A stretch of 64,000 bases of DNA from assembly GCF_964275005.1 (NCBI RefSeq), contig NC_092685.1:13935571-13999570 (forward strand), given 5' to 3'. Shown one piece after another: positions 23,401 through 38,700 of this stretch (position 1 is the first letter of the stretch; every line of letters starts with the position of its first letter). Below the pieces are notes generated by a model. It was not told where the DNA came from. It did not search any database and worked only from the letters and a program-made list of their open reading frames with translations. This stretch comes from Diadema setosum (Eukaryota > Echinodermata > Echinoidea > Diadematoida > Diadematidae). The position numbers and the translations under genes were made by a program.

Positions 23401-25515
23401 GTAATAGGTCATTTTTTTAAAGTTATTGTTATTGTGTTTAGTTATTTTTTTTCAACTCTGAGTACTTGCTGCTTATGTATCTCACAAGGTGACTAAAAAG
23501 TCTTTGTTATCATTATTGCTCTAGTAAGTTGTATGAAGGTATGAAAGTCATGCCAGACAAATTTATAAGAGTAGCAGAAAGTGCATTGCCATGGTAACAG
23601 TGCCCCTTGCAGATTCCCTTTCTTTTCTGGTTTGTAAACGATTCAGAAATAATTTGGCACACATAATGACTGTGATGTTAAAGGGTGTGTACAGTTCTGG
23701 TCGAGGTGAGGATTTAGCTTTTAACGTTTTGCGAGATATTCAGAAACCTCTCTACGAGATGTCAAAGAGCATGCAATTCTAAGGGGTATCATAAGTTTAT
23801 TTGATGAAAATTGGTTTTGAAATGGCTGAAATATCCAAAAACAAGGTGAAACAAAGAGATCCCAATAAAAGACGTGGCTTGTCGCCTTTTATTATTATCA
23901 CTTTTTTTGATATCTCAGCCACTCAGCCATTTGAAAACCAATTTTCATCAAATAAACGTTGAATCCTTCTTGAAATTACATGCTCTTTCATATTTCATAA
24001 GAGGTTTCTCATTGTCCCAACAAATTGAACGAGTATTCAAATGCCTGGGTGTTTCCATTTCATTGTGACCACACCTTTCCAAGATATCTCACTCTATTGT
24101 GTATTTCTTTTCAATTTCTCTTATAAATTCTGTTTGAAAATAAAGTCTTCAGAACACAAAGTTTCTTGAAAGAGGAGGAAAGTTTAAAAAAAAAAAGAAC
24201 AGTGGTGATAGTTGATTAAAAAAACAGTGATGTTTTATTATATAATCATTCTTTTTTTCAAGGGTGGAGCACATTTATGTAGAATTTGTGACTGAATAAC
24301 AAATTGAACAAGTATTAAAATGCCAGGGTGTTTCCATTTTATGGCGACCACATCTATCCGAGAATTCTTCTCTCTCGTGCTGAGTTACCATCTGAATAAA
24401 TCAATGATGTCTTCTTGATGAAAAAAAACAGAAGGCCTCCAAGCAAAAGCAAGGGTAGTTCTGTGACCACATAAAGTCAAATTACAAAACAGGAGGAGGA
24501 AATGAGAATTGAGAGACGCAGAATAAGTGAGCTGAATAAAAGGTGATTGTCCGCTGATGTGAAAAAATATGAGTTTACCGCAGTTTGGCTCAGCCCCCTC
24601 CCCGTACACTCACATGTCATGCCATGTGCTCGACGGATAGTAGGCTGCACACGTTGCACCGCCCCTTGGGAGAGCATGGAGATGTGTGTACACAGTCATT
24701 GGTCATGTGACCAGAGGGAAGGGAGTTGGGGATGACTGCTGGCGGGATTCATTATTCCCCCCATTCCCATTCCCTGACCAACCTTCACCCCCCTTACCGT
24801 GCTTTCCCTGCTCTCCTATCATACTAAAATGAAAGCCATGCATATTATGCTCTGTATAAAGGACTCCTCGCAGACAATGTCATACTTCTTGAATGCTTGG
24901 TGGCCTTGTCATCTGTAGTGAATGAAAGATGAATTGATTTATGAGAATCAAACTATCTAAACACCGCAAAAGCACAAAATGTAGATACCCACAGACTAAT
25001 CTGGAAGTGAAAAATATTCAGTTGCTTTTTTTTTTTTTTAAGCTGTACTCTGGACTTTGTGCCTTCTGGAGGAAAACTCTGCAATTAAGGCATTTAATGT
25101 GCTGGAGATGGTAATAAATGCACTCTGAAATTGTATTGCCTGTTGAAAGTCTTCTCTTCTCAGGCAGTGTTTATTTTTGGCTTTTTATGAGTTGTTGACA
25201 AGATATATCAGTGCCATGGTGACAATGCGGTTTTGTACTATCCATGCACACTGCGATAACAGTGTCTTAATGGGCATTGCCATAGCTGACATTTGTAACA
25301 TGGCCAATATTTGTTTGTGGAGTGAAGATTAATAATGATTGAAATGAAGACTATCATTATTGTCACTGACATTCTTGTTATAATAATGATAATCCAGTAA
25401 TGATAATAGCAATAGTAGTAGTAGTAGTAGTAGTAGAAGTAGTAGCAATATTAGTAGTAGTAGTAGTAGTAGAAGTAGTAGCAATAGTAGTACTAGTAGT
25501 AGTAATAGTACAATA

Positions 25516-25565
<50 letters not shown>

Positions 25566-25973
25566 AATGAACATTATCATTGCTGGTAGGTTTTTTTTGT
25601 AAATATTTTTGAATGTCATCATTATTTCATATGGCAAATATGTAATATGTGTAACATATGAGATGTCAATGACAGTGACTGGGAGACCTGTGTCAGTTTA
25701 CTTACTAGTTCATTGAATTTTTATTTTTCAATTTTTGTGACCTGTCTAGGTTTCTTGGTTGATCTGCTGACACTAATCTGTGAGCAGCCCTGGGGTCCAG
25801 TCACGATCTTGTTTATTGCCGAAGCCCTCGCCAACATTCCACAGTGCCCTGTCTGGGGAAAGACTTCACTCTTCGTGTTGAAGTAAAATTATTATTACAT
25901 TATCATCATTGTTATTATCATGATTGTGGATTTTTGTTGTCTTCATTATGCCTCCGCCCGAAGGTTTCCTCAT

Positions 25974-26014
<41 letters not shown>

Positions 26015-29000
26015 ATGCTTGCAGGATTTTTCTTGAAACTTGATAAATACATGTATTACGTAATGGAGATTCTCTTGGAAATTTCCTGCCAGAAGGTCAA
26101 AGGTCAAAGGTAAAGGGTCAAAGGTCAGGCTAAATTGCAAAAATATTTCTATTTTATGCTGAATTTACACTTCTTCTTCTTACCTTGAAAATTACTCAAT
26201 GCACAAACTTATAAAAGGGTCAAAAGTCAAGTAAAAATCCTCAAATCCCCAAATACATGTACCTGCACGCTTAAACAATATAGCAATCCTAGTTCAAGGA
26301 AAGTGAACATTTTACACATATGTGACAAACCTGTCATTTCAATATTTTGCCAGTTATGTGAAATTGTCATCACACATTGTGAAGACATTGTACAGAACAA
26401 CCATGCATTATGGCAGAGGCATACCAGTCGCCATAGCGACATTTCTAGTTGTGTTTATGAAATTGAATTCGGCAACTGTTCCTCAATACTCATGACAGGA
26501 TGATGTACACATTGCTTGGAAGTTTGGAAACCTTTTACACTGAATAGGTGATTGTAAGATTAAGTGCATTTTCCATGATTTCTGGTGGAAATTCTGGTAA
26601 GAATTACCGGTATCACACACTTCTCCATAAGAGCTTAACTCACAAGTAGATGAAATCATATTTCATTTACAAAGGGCGAGTAATTCATGTTATAAGGACT
26701 ATTACTCTTACAGGACTGAAAATTGCTGAAAATCTGAAAGTTGTGCTTGAGGCGTTTTTTTTTTTTTCTTTTCTTTTTGCTTGTTAGCTGATGAAACCCA
26801 GAAGTGGCATAAATATAAACTCCCCCCCCCCCTTTTTAAAACATGGTGCTGGCCATGGTATACTGTAGTACATCAGTTTATACCTGTAGTATAAACTTAC
26901 ATTTACATGTATATTTACATGCATTCTCTTATGTTATGCATCTTTGCAGGTTTATTTCCATTTTACCATATTTTACCTTATATCCCTGTTCTGATATAAA
27001 AAAAAAAAAAAAAGGTCTGTACAGATAGAAGTCCCCCCCCCCACCTCAGCGTTAAAGCTTTTGATTTTGTAAACAAAAATGTGTTACAATTACGACCTTC
27101 ATCTCACAAATTTTCATGCAATTTTACAGCTCTTTTTTGACTGAAATAGGTAGAATTTATCTCGCCTGTACCATCTCTCTCTCTCTCTTACACATGATTT
27201 CTCATACAGTCCCACATTATACGTTCATGCTGGTTTTCTTCACAAAAAGCCTTTGGCTGTTTGTATTGATGAAAGTATTCTGCAGTCTGCACACAAAACA
27301 AGCGTAAGGGTCCCCTGAACTTCTCTCTTTGAGAGGGCTTTCTTGATTGGTTAATGGAGAGGAATCTTTTTTCTTTCTATGTATTATATTTCAGAACACT
27401 TTCAGCCAATAAATAACAAATGAGTTCAAAGACTGGTAGCCCCCCTAGCCTTTTATGTAAAATAATCTGTCAATCAATATAGGGCCAATCAAAACTGGTC
27501 AACATTCTTTGCCATTAAATTAAAGAGTATATCTTCTCCACAAAAACTTAAAGACTTACTAGACTTTTTTTTCTTCTTATTATATGGCATATGCAAAAGT
27601 TGTAAGTCTATGCTGCTAAGCCAGGATAGGGCATTGTCTGTTGTGTCTTTAATTCCGTCAAGGCCACATTGACAGCATCTGAAGGGGCAGTCTTGTACCA
27701 CAAGCAGCACAATTTGTTCAGGGAAGCCGCAGTCACGAGCTGGGTGGTCTATTAACCCGTTGAGGATGGACTGATTTTGCTATAACATGCCTGCCCAACA
27801 CACCTGCCCAAGTATTCTCAGGACTCATCTTCAATGGGTTAATTACAACCGATGGAGGTGGTGCGCTGTCCTGGCATGGGTTGTGCGGCTACTTACCAAA
27901 CTCAACACTATAGAAAAGAGTTGGGAGTTTGACAAAGCTCAGAGACTAACAATTTATACCCACACTGACAAGCTCTTCTTCTTCTTTGTCACGTTGCATA
28001 CACATATGATGACATAAATGGTATCCCGGGGTACCAAATGAAAATCAGCCATTTTGTTGAATTATTTATTCTTTTAAAAAGGTTGTACCCTGGGTTGCCA
28101 AAAAGTGGAAATTATTTTGGTACTGGATCTAGCAGCGCTAACCACTGCACTGCAGTGCACTGAAGTACATACTATTGCTAGCACAGCGTGCCATGCATGC
28201 ATCATATAACATGCAGTGGCATGGGCATGACTATGTACACGCACACAAGGTGCATGCATTTCTCTGTGGCTGTCCTCGAGTGGACGTGAGGTGGCGCTAC
28301 ACAACAACGCGGTAACCCGAGGTACTCGGTACCCCGGGGTAACGCCTGATGCATCATATTATAATATCATATTCTAGTAGCGCCAACGATATTTGTTCCC
28401 GTGCACTTCCTGATGTCGTTGAACCAACTTGCTGCTGGCCTACCCCTTTTTCTCTTCCTTTCGACCATCCCTTGAATGATTCTCTTCTCAACGCACTCAA
28501 GGCACTCAGACACACTCAAAAAAAGGGGGGGGGGAAAGAAATTGGTTTCTAAACTGTCTTATGGAGGTTCAGGATAAATGTCTTAGAAATAGCACTAGAG
28601 TAATCTACCCAGTTTGCGACAGGGTGCCTATTTCTGGCAGGGGCACTTTTATTCATCATTAGAATAGCTAGTGAACATCATGTGTGCTTAGTCCCACTTT
28701 GGAACACAAGCAGGAGTTACTCGCAAGTGATATTGGAAGTGACACCTGATTAGGCCTTGTCACCAATGAATGAAATGGCCTCTGCCGCAACTAGGCACCC
28801 TGTACAAAGCCTGCCTTAAACAGTTTTGTTTACTGTAATGGATCATTATCACCCTGCAGAGACAAGCTATCTACGGGATTCCTGACGTGTCCCACAGGAT
28901 ATCGCAGCTCCATCCAGTGCTTCTTCCTCAGGGCTGCCATGCGTTTGTTGGACTGGAGCGATGTCTCACTCAGCCAGGTGTCCGGTCTTCTCGCAGCGTG

Positions 29001-29722
29001 CAATGCAACAGATGTTCTGAAGAGAGGGTCACCACTCTGGAAGGAGGCAAGTACACCAACATTGAGGGGTTTTTTGTTGCTGTTGTTGTTGTATTTTTTG
29101 TTTGTTTGTTTCCTTGGGAACCTTTCAAGTCTGCTATCTACCATCAATTTCCAAAGCTCTCTGGTTTATTATTTCATTGAATGATTTTGAGTTCCAATCT
29201 GTCCCCATGTATTGTTTGAATTTTCTCTGTAGACACTTGGATTAAAAACTTACCTTAAAAATTCGAGCTTTCATATGCATTTTTTTTTTTGACAGAAAAT
29301 AGTTGGATGCTTTTCTGCTCAATATTTTGTTGTTGTTGTGTGTTATTTCTTCAGTTTGTTTTCACAGATATATTAATGTGTGCAGGTAGTGTATATTTTA
29401 TTTGCTTTTGTTTCATATATACCTGCATCTCTGTTGCTCTTGCACACCCAAGGTTTGCGATGCTCTGAATGAAAGCTTCAGTTCAGAGGGAGGTCCAGAG
29501 CCTGCTTCATCCCTGTGGCAGCAAACGCTCCAGGAGGTCAAAGATCACCTTCACGTTGACCCCACTGCCAGTTTCTCAGAGGCGGACGACCTGCCAGATA
29601 TTCACAAGGCACAGAGGGTGGCTGTGATCGTCCTTCTTGTGATGGATGCTCAACATTCTGATCTCCAGAAAAAGTAGGTGCAACAATTATTGTGAAAATG
29701 ATGTTGATGTTGATGGTGATGG

Positions 29723-29777
<55 letters not shown>

Positions 29778-32700
29778 GAACAAGAAAGTGATCATGATCA
29801 TGGCCATCATAAATGATGGCAAATGTATAGGAAAAGTGGAGAGCACAGACCTCTGCCAATTGCATCATTTCCACCCATCTGTACATATGCTGCAAATGAA
29901 AATTGACTCTTTTTCCCCAACAATAAAGAATCCTTTTTAGTGTCTCTACTTTCTACCATAGCTTCCTGCTGTGCCTTGAGTGTGCAAACTCAAATATGCA
30001 CAGCTTGAATTCTCATTTGTTGACCCAATTTGCCAGTGATAGAGAATCCTTTCAAAGATTTTAAAAAAAAAATTCTAGGGTCCGGATGATGGTCCAGATC
30101 ACTACCAAAATGAAATCGTCTGTTCCTTCTTTTCGTGTAATTCCTAAATTTCATCTTAATCCATTTACAACTTTCTGTGTTATTCTGGAAACAGGCAAGG
30201 CAGTGCCAGCAGAAACATAACCTCACTGATGGAGGTAATGATGATGATAAGTTGAATGATAGTGATGAAGAAGATGGTAATGGTAACAGCACTAATAATA
30301 CTGATACTATTTCATGGCATTTACTTGAAGTCCCATCTTAACCTGGCTGTGATTAGAATTTATCTGGACACACTAGAGTGTTTCACATTGTGACAGTCCC
30401 ACATTGGTGCTGTAGTGCTCAGGAATGGATAAATAGACAGAGTTTGCTCTATACGCCATATATTTCGCGAGTCTAAATTTTTGCGAATCGAAAATTCCTG
30501 ACGATTTCGCGAGTGGTTAAATTCATGATTGTGGAGTCCTGTACTGAACGGAGAAGAGTACACGCGTACGTCACATTCACGTCGGGGATCAGTGTCAATA
30601 TTTTCGTGTGTCTTTAATTTCGCAAATAGTACCTGACTCGCAAAGTTTGCGAAAATAAAAACCTCGCAAAATATTTGGCGTATACAGTAATTGTTAAAAG
30701 AAAGCAAACCAGTGGATGTGCAGTCAAGCAAGCAAAGTGCTACAAGGCTTGAGGAGACTTCAGGACATCTTACTACTCTGTCTCCTTGTCACTTTTTTTT
30801 AAAACATTTTAAATGCAATGTTAGTGTTTCACATGGAAGAATCAGCAATCATATTGTTCTCTGCAGCCCATTGCTGTGTGTATCTAAGTCTTTTCTATGT
30901 TGTTGAAGAATTCTCAAAGGCCTTGTGATTATAAAATTTACAACTGATTCTTAACTTTACAACACAATTTAGGGCATTACAGTTCCTGTTTCTCCTTCCT
31001 ATAGCTCCATTTTTGTAAATTTCAGGGTTTTTGTTTGTTTGTTTGTTTGTTTTCAATGTTGTTCACATTGCATTAATTGATGAATTCAACCAGTCCTGTC
31101 TAGTACTCACCCCTTAACAGATATATATGCATTGAAGTCTAAATGTCTGAAGCAAAATTTCCCAGGTCATTATGGGTTAAGGTGAAAACATAATTCTCAT
31201 ATGCCTGCAGAACTGTCAAATTTTGCTCTATTATGCAGAAGTGTGTGAAATAATGCTGCAGTAGCACAATTTCAGTTGGGTAGCAACTAAATTGTGAAAT
31301 ATTAGCCAAGAGGGTTTGCCAGAAGTACTACAATCTCAGATCATACCAGATCATGGTTGCTACGTAATTTTTTTATAACTGATTATCGATAATCGACAGG
31401 GCCACAGCAGTATACACTGATCTCCTGTGCTAGAGTGAATTGCATGCAGCTTGTTTGGAATTGTGATTGCAAGGACATAGAGGATCAAGTAATATTCTAC
31501 CTACCTACTACTGAATGGGGAGGACAGTTGTGGAATTAAAGTTGTGTACTGTGATTAAAATTTTACACCTTTGATCTTAAAATACTTCAAAAAAAAAAAT
31601 TGATATCCTGGCAAATCACATCAGCCAGGTAAGTGTGCAGTAGACACTTTCAATGCATTTCAGTTAAATTCTAAATGGTGAAAGAGTAATTTTGAGTCCA
31701 TCTGAGAACTATGTTTTGGCTTTGAGTTGGGCACTACGTCCTATCATCCTGCCTTTCAGCTCCCTCCCAGCATCGGACCTCCTCTTCCCACTCCTAGAGG
31801 TGTTGAGTCGGGTTGGGAGCCACATCTACCAGCCCTCCCTCAAATCAGACAAGGCCCTCCAGCTGCTGCTGATGCTCCTCCGAGAATCCAACATGGCTTC
31901 CTGGGACAAAGGAGGTCACCTAGGTGAGGTCATTTGGGATTTAGCTATGTTGTTACCGTTGGCAACCAGGTTGTATAAACAGTCAGTGGCAGGCGTTCCT
32001 GAAAGGATGAACTAAAAAAAATAATAATAATAATAAAATAAAGTGGTCCTTGAATGAAACCTTTGCCTTTTGATAAGGTAGAAATAAAGTTGTTAGAGGT
32101 CGTGGTTCAGTGAACTTTCATTTTCTTGCTATTTCTTTCTTGTGGTATTTACCATGTAGGTTATGAACCGTAATTAATTGCATTACTTAGTGTTAATGTG
32201 GGAAGGATGCAGGCACCAAAATTGGATTTATGTCATTAATTTTAGAGAATGCTTTGACTGCTTTTGAACTTCCCACACAAACTAGGGAAATTTCCTGTAG
32301 TACCCCCTCAAGTGTTTGTTAAGTTTGTGTAGTTTGAACACTTCAACCGAAACTTTGAAAAGTTTGTCATGTGACCAGTCTACCACCTGTTTGCGGGTGG
32401 TGTCTCTGAAGCATGCATTCATTGGGATTATCATTTCCACATTGTTTACTTAACAATCAGTTGTTGTATGGTGTGCGCTTTCTGCTTTGTTGCACATGCG
32501 CACTAGTGACCAAAAAGTCAAGAACTCATCGAGAACTGAAACTTTGAGAAGTTTGGCCACCAGTGTGAACGGAAGAGCAAACTTTGCAAAGTGCTCTTTA
32601 AGTTAAACTTCGAGAAGTTTTGTCAGTGCGACCACTACTAATTTTTCCCTCTTTTTGGTTCAGATCTACTGTCATGCCTTACTTCAATGCTGAGCTCTAC

Positions 32701-35700
32701 TCTTGGTGAAATTTTCCAGTACCTCCTCAGGCGACTGCTGGCAAATCAGGAATCTCAGGTGTGTTTGATAATGATTAACAATTCAGATCATATGAACAGA
32801 TCGACAACCTTGTGTTGATGATTGTTGTGTGTGATTATGTTACTGAATGCTGGATGGTAGCTGTGTCTCTATGTGCAAAGCATGGTGAATGGGATAGGGC
32901 AGGATTACTTTGAAGTGGAGTAAATCCCCCAAATTGCAAAACTTGTAGGTTAGTATTACAGGAGTCAGTTCATTCTCTTTTAAAAAATTTTAACAGGAGA
33001 GTAGGATTTGTTTGAGAAGCCCTTTCCCCAAAGTATAATGCAGCCTGCTAGAGTTTGTGTACTCTGCTGTTTGTGAGAGGACACACAATTTACATTTTTC
33101 TGCTTAATGAAGGGTGCTTTAATTTACAAAATGGCCTAATACTGGCATAGCGAAATTTGTGTTTGTGCCTTTGCACCTCTGTAAGTTAACTCATTTCCTA
33201 TGAGATTCTGATGTCATCAAAGAGTTTGCACAGTACCCACTTGTTTCTTGTAGGCAGTGGGCTTAGGGTAGGGTCCTTCTTTTTCCATTGGGGTCAAAAG
33301 CTCCTAAAATGTCTGCAGAGATTTTTCTCTTTCACCTTATGGTTTGGAAATCTGCTATGCTTGATTCAAAGGTGCGCGATGTCGGCAGAGTTGCCCTGTA
33401 CGGCTCCTTCCTCGATTCCCTGCTCTCCTTTGCCGCGCGACTTGGCCGCGACGGTCAAGGGGACGTGTCGCTGACCGCGGCTCTGACAGAAGGCAAGCGG
33501 CTCTTCATTGATGGTGTCCAACTCCTCGTGGGGGTGACCGAAAGCCCCAAGGTGAGTTGTGGTAGACTTGAATCAATGTTGGAGATTATCATTTTTGTGT
33601 GTGAGTGTGTGAGCCACAGGTAGCATCATGTGGCAGGCATTGTTGTTAGAGCAAAAATATATCTTTGTCAGTATCACTGTAGGAGATGTATGATGAGCTA
33701 GTGAAAGTGATGTGTAAACGTGTGTCCACCTGTGCGTACTCTGATTTCAATGAGAAACATAACCGTGACCATTACATGTTATATGATGGATGTCAGAAAA
33801 AGAAAACAAAGAACAAAACGAAGAGGAACAAATAACTGATCTGATGCAATGCGAAACCCACTCTTTCCTGTATATGTCTTTTGTTATACTTTTATTTTTC
33901 ACGTGGTAAAAAGTGGACACAAAGCTGGGAGTATAAGGGGTGAATATTTGGTGCATCATTGTCATTCTTGTAGGGTTCTGCCCGTAGTGGTCAGTTCAGG
34001 GACCACATCTTGACCACTCTCCTTGCTTGGCTCCTGCGACTGGACGATTTAATTCCGACCCCATTGCTGCCCCCACCCTCGGACTTCCTAGATGCACTCC
34101 TTGGCATCAAGTCTTCAGTAAATGCACACAAGGACTCATCCAGAGAGAGCAAAGGTTAGTATACCATGACCTTTGACAATATTTGCTTGTGAGACTTAAT
34201 AAACTATGACCTTTGTCCTGACAAATCCAGAAAACAGTTGCTACATGAAAGAAATTATTGAAAGAATTGAAAGAAAAGAAAAGTTTTAAAGTTTGTAATT
34301 GTCTTTACCATTGTTAAGATGCTTTTTTGAGGTATGAATAGTTGCCAAAAGCAGAAGACACAGTGCTCCAAATTGTATTACTTCAATATTCTGTGAGCCG
34401 GAGGAGTTATTCTGTCAATACATAGGCAATAAAAACAGTCTGTGCTGCTGTATAATAATTCAGACGTTGTAGCATTCATCATACAAAAGCGGAAACAAAA
34501 AATATGAAAGATTCAAGAATAAGGAAAAAAGGAGAGGTTTCTCACTGTTTTTAAAAATCGATCAAACTGGTTTAGAATTAATGAAATGTGATGCTTGAGC
34601 TCAAGCAGTTCCCAGATAGTGTGTAAATAAAAAAGCTGAGATTTCTGAAGATACCAAAGACTCATCAGCATGACATTTTGTTTTCCCTCATCTGTGTCTG
34701 CCTTACCAGGACTTGGGTCAGCCGTGTCTGACCACGGCCGCATCCAATCCGGTCTCATCCAGACCAAGTGGGAAGGCCTCCTGACCCTGGTCCAGCGGAG
34801 TGGTCCTCACGCAGAGGGCAGCCGCCTGGACTCGGAGTCGCTGGAGCGCGTCTTTTCCGGCTACCTGCTGGACATTGGTCTGGTGTCCAGTGTCCAGGCT
34901 GTGCCTCTGCTCAAGTGTGCCACTCTCCTCATTGACAAAGTAATGGAAACCGGTTTAGACGGTGTCAAAAAATAGAATGAAATACATTAAGGATGAAATA
35001 ATCACATGCGTAATCATTGTCTATCAGGCATGAACAAGGTGCTTGTATTCCGTGGTAGCACAATGGGATATCACAGAGAAATATGGGTAGATTAAACCAG
35101 CTAGCAGGCTATGAGTGGGAGTTCAGTTTACTAATCAAGGAGATCATCACTAACTACATTAAGCTATCTCTTTTCAAAGGGAAAGGATTTGAATATATCT
35201 TTGTTTTTGTTGTTATTTTTTTCTGATTGTTGAAACTCAAGAAAACCTAAGAATACAGGAAGCAAAGAAACAGACAACTGTGCATTAACAGAAGAAGATA
35301 TATGCAAGTGTAAACGAATTACAGTCTCAACACCATGAGCAATGATAAATTCCATATGGCTGTGGATATTTATTTATTTATTTTTTCTCCTATTCATGTT
35401 ATGGCAGTCTGTAGCTTGCTATGGTCTTATTGAGATAAGATTTGATTTTACAAAAGAAACTTGGTAATTTAGTGTCTGAAATATATGAAATATGAAGGAT
35501 GTTGGATGTCATAGATTTTAAAGAAAAGATATCAACTTCAATATGTACAGCTGTAAAGTAATTGTCATCTCTTCTAAATTTGTCACTATTAGGTAGCAGA
35601 GAGGAACATTCCATCGTGCCTTGAGGGGGTAAATGCAGCCTGGACCACAGTATTGGATGGATGGACTGCAAATGTGACGTTCTGGTGTGTGTACGAGGCG

Positions 35701-38700
35701 TTTGTCGCATTGACGTATCAGCCAGCACTACTTCAGCATGGAGAGGGGTCAGAAGTTCATGCCACCCTCCAGAAGGTCAGATTTGTCAGCTTAAAGCCAT
35801 CCTGATGCTTGAACAAATTTGGCTTCCACGCTACCCCGCATTATGGCTTGTCATTGCATGCTATATAGTGTCGCATAGTCCCTTTTCAGTCAGGTCGAAG
35901 TTACAAATAGTTCACAAAATGCATTTTCTGCAGGATGTGCATTGACATGTCATGTTTACATTATACTTTCATGTATTGGTATTCATTGCCATGATATTCT
36001 TGCAGTAGTCACTATTTTCCCCCTTTTTGGTCACAAAGCTTGTTTCGACTGGTGTCAATGTGCAAAACATGTGCAAACCCAAATCCGCACAATTGTCGGG
36101 GTGGCTTAACACTCTCAATTTGTCATGATATGTTGATGTGTTGTTGGTAAAATATGAGGAGTACTAGTGACGGAACCTACATGAATGTGTGGATAAATGT
36201 TAAACGACAAGTGTGGGATTGTGCCACAAATGGGGTATCATCAATGCAGAGGTGCCAGACCTCTCTTCTAACGTATCCAACGCAAATTTCATGTTCTCCC
36301 GGTTGTGCCTGACAAATAGAAAACTTGCTGTGCAGCTTTACCCAATATAGCAAGAACTCATGCCTGCAAACTGCTTTTCAAGCCTTAAAAAGAGTCAATT
36401 ATGTACACATTGATAGAAAGTATGGTCAGTAAGCCACCACTGAGGAAAAAGAATATTCATAGATTTGAATACGTAAGCATACTGGTGTTTACTGTTAATG
36501 TGCGGAACATTGATATAGGATGGATGGCCTGCAAGTGTAACTGGAAATGTCCTTGTCCACAGTTCACTTCCAGGATCATGAGTCAGGGCCAGACCAGGTT
36601 GGGTATGGTCAACGTTCTCATCTCACACCTGGCTGACATGCTGTCCAAGCACTTCTTCCAACGTCCGCCCAAGGACCGTCGCTACAATGCCATGACCGTC
36701 TTAAGGAACATTTCTGACATTCTGCGGGAGGCAGTGCTGTTTGGTCCAACCATTTCCAAATCTGTTCGGTCAGTATGATTGAAACTTTGTTGTTTGTTGA
36801 ACCTTATTGGAGAAGAGTTTAGGCGAAAGTAGCACATCATCCAAGTTCATATGCAGGAGAGGGGTGAAAAAACTCACCAGACCTTACAGCCCCACATACA
36901 AGAGAGAGAGAGAAAGGAAAAAAATGTTGCTCCTATAAGCCATATGGGAGCTGATTGTAATGATCTCTGCTTTATAGGTCAGTCATTTACATTCTACATG
37001 TAGACTTGTTCAGTGGATTGAAAACTCCAAAGTCTTGCATTGTCACAGGTGTTTTGCAGTGTTTAGAAATGGGAAGGTGCTGTATACAAGACTTTTGAAT
37101 AGGAACTTAAGCTGTGGTTGATGGATGACCATACAAATGTATTTACATTGAAATCCCAAAATGTGGTGTGGTGAATTTCATTACTAGAACAAACCCTGTG
37201 TTGTCATGCATTTTTGGATCGCAACCTTCTGTTTTACTGTATAGTATGTCAAAAAAAAAAAAATGAAATTGTCTTCATGGAAAGATATGCATGTCATCCA
37301 ACAGTAAGAATCTTGTAGGGCTTTATCTGTCTCTGTTATGTTGTAGTGTAGTACCTGTAGGAATATCATACTACTTTTAAAGCCCTCCTTCATGGACAGT
37401 GTTCTGTGTGTTTTCTGTTGTTTTTGTTTGTTTGTTTTTTTTCAGCAGGAAGATGTAGGTGCCATAGTGCAATACCAGGGATGTTTTTTTCTTTTTTTCT
37501 TTTTTCTTTTTTCTTTTGATTATTCTCCCTCTTCCCCCTCGTTTTCTAATTGTGCAGTTTGATGGAAGATGTTTCTGCTTACCTGGTGCAGCATGAGGGG
37601 TTGTTGACAGTCCGGCGCACTCTCAAGAGTGGCAGGTAAAAAGACCAATTCTTCACTATTTTTCAGACCTCAGATGCACTGAATATTTGATGACATTGTG
37701 ACAGAAGACTTCTGAAGTGCATATCTAGAAATATTACGGAAAATAGAAGCTGTATCGTGATACAAGAGATACTTATCAGCTATTAGAGAAGATGATGGTG
37801 TGGCTCAGTTGGTTGCATTGAGTATTGTCTAGAGTTTGTGTGCGTGAAACCCAGTGAGGCCAGCTGAGCCAGTGTTGCCCATCTCACCTCTGGCAGAGAA
37901 CAGAGCTCGACCAGATGGTGGAGTTTTGTGCTTACTTTCCAGAAACAGATGATACCAAGCCCTCTTGGTTCAGCCCAGGCGACAAGTATTAACCAGCAAA
38001 CACTTTGTTACGCATGAATGATAAATCAAATCAAATTGATGAAAACAGTTTTGTCAAACAGGCATGCTGTACCATAAGAGAGAAAAAAAACAGCTAACCA
38101 GTAACTCAGTTGCACAGACACACTAGACATTGACTTTTATGGGTGCCATATTCTTACATCTTACTCCTCAGTAATGCAACTGACCCTCGTCATCCGAGAG
38201 TGGCTGCGATCAACATCTTGATTCAAATTGGCAACAGCGACCTCCAGGGGAAGGAGGCATTTTTTGAGGACTTCCTGACTAGTCTGCTTGACAAGGTAAG
38301 CACATGTTTGTTTGAACTTTGACCTTAGCTTCCTGTTTTCATTGTCAAAGAAGTTTTGACCAAAGTGTCAATATTTTTCTTTATTCGGACATGTGAGGCA
38401 CAGATTGATGTATCAGTTGCTGTCTAATGGTGATTTTGTATACACCCTCAAAAAGGGTTTTGGAAACAAACTTGGTTGTACATTTTGTTGTTGTTTTCAA
38501 AGATTTATTGGTATTCTCTTTACTTTGTTCTTTATTCAAATCTTTCTTTCTTTCTTTTCTTCCCAGTCTTTTATTATTTGTGTATTTACTTACTTTTTTA
38601 AGGCTTTAGGCCTAGTGAGTGGGTTTGAAAGCCCAAGCTTCCTAACACATTATTGAATATATTTGTATACTTTATTCAGTTTATATTATAAGTTTATAAT

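Noticed and set aside
25329..25637. Tyr/Leu-rich open frame (-)
   Set aside because: Direct translation of the TAG microsatellite.
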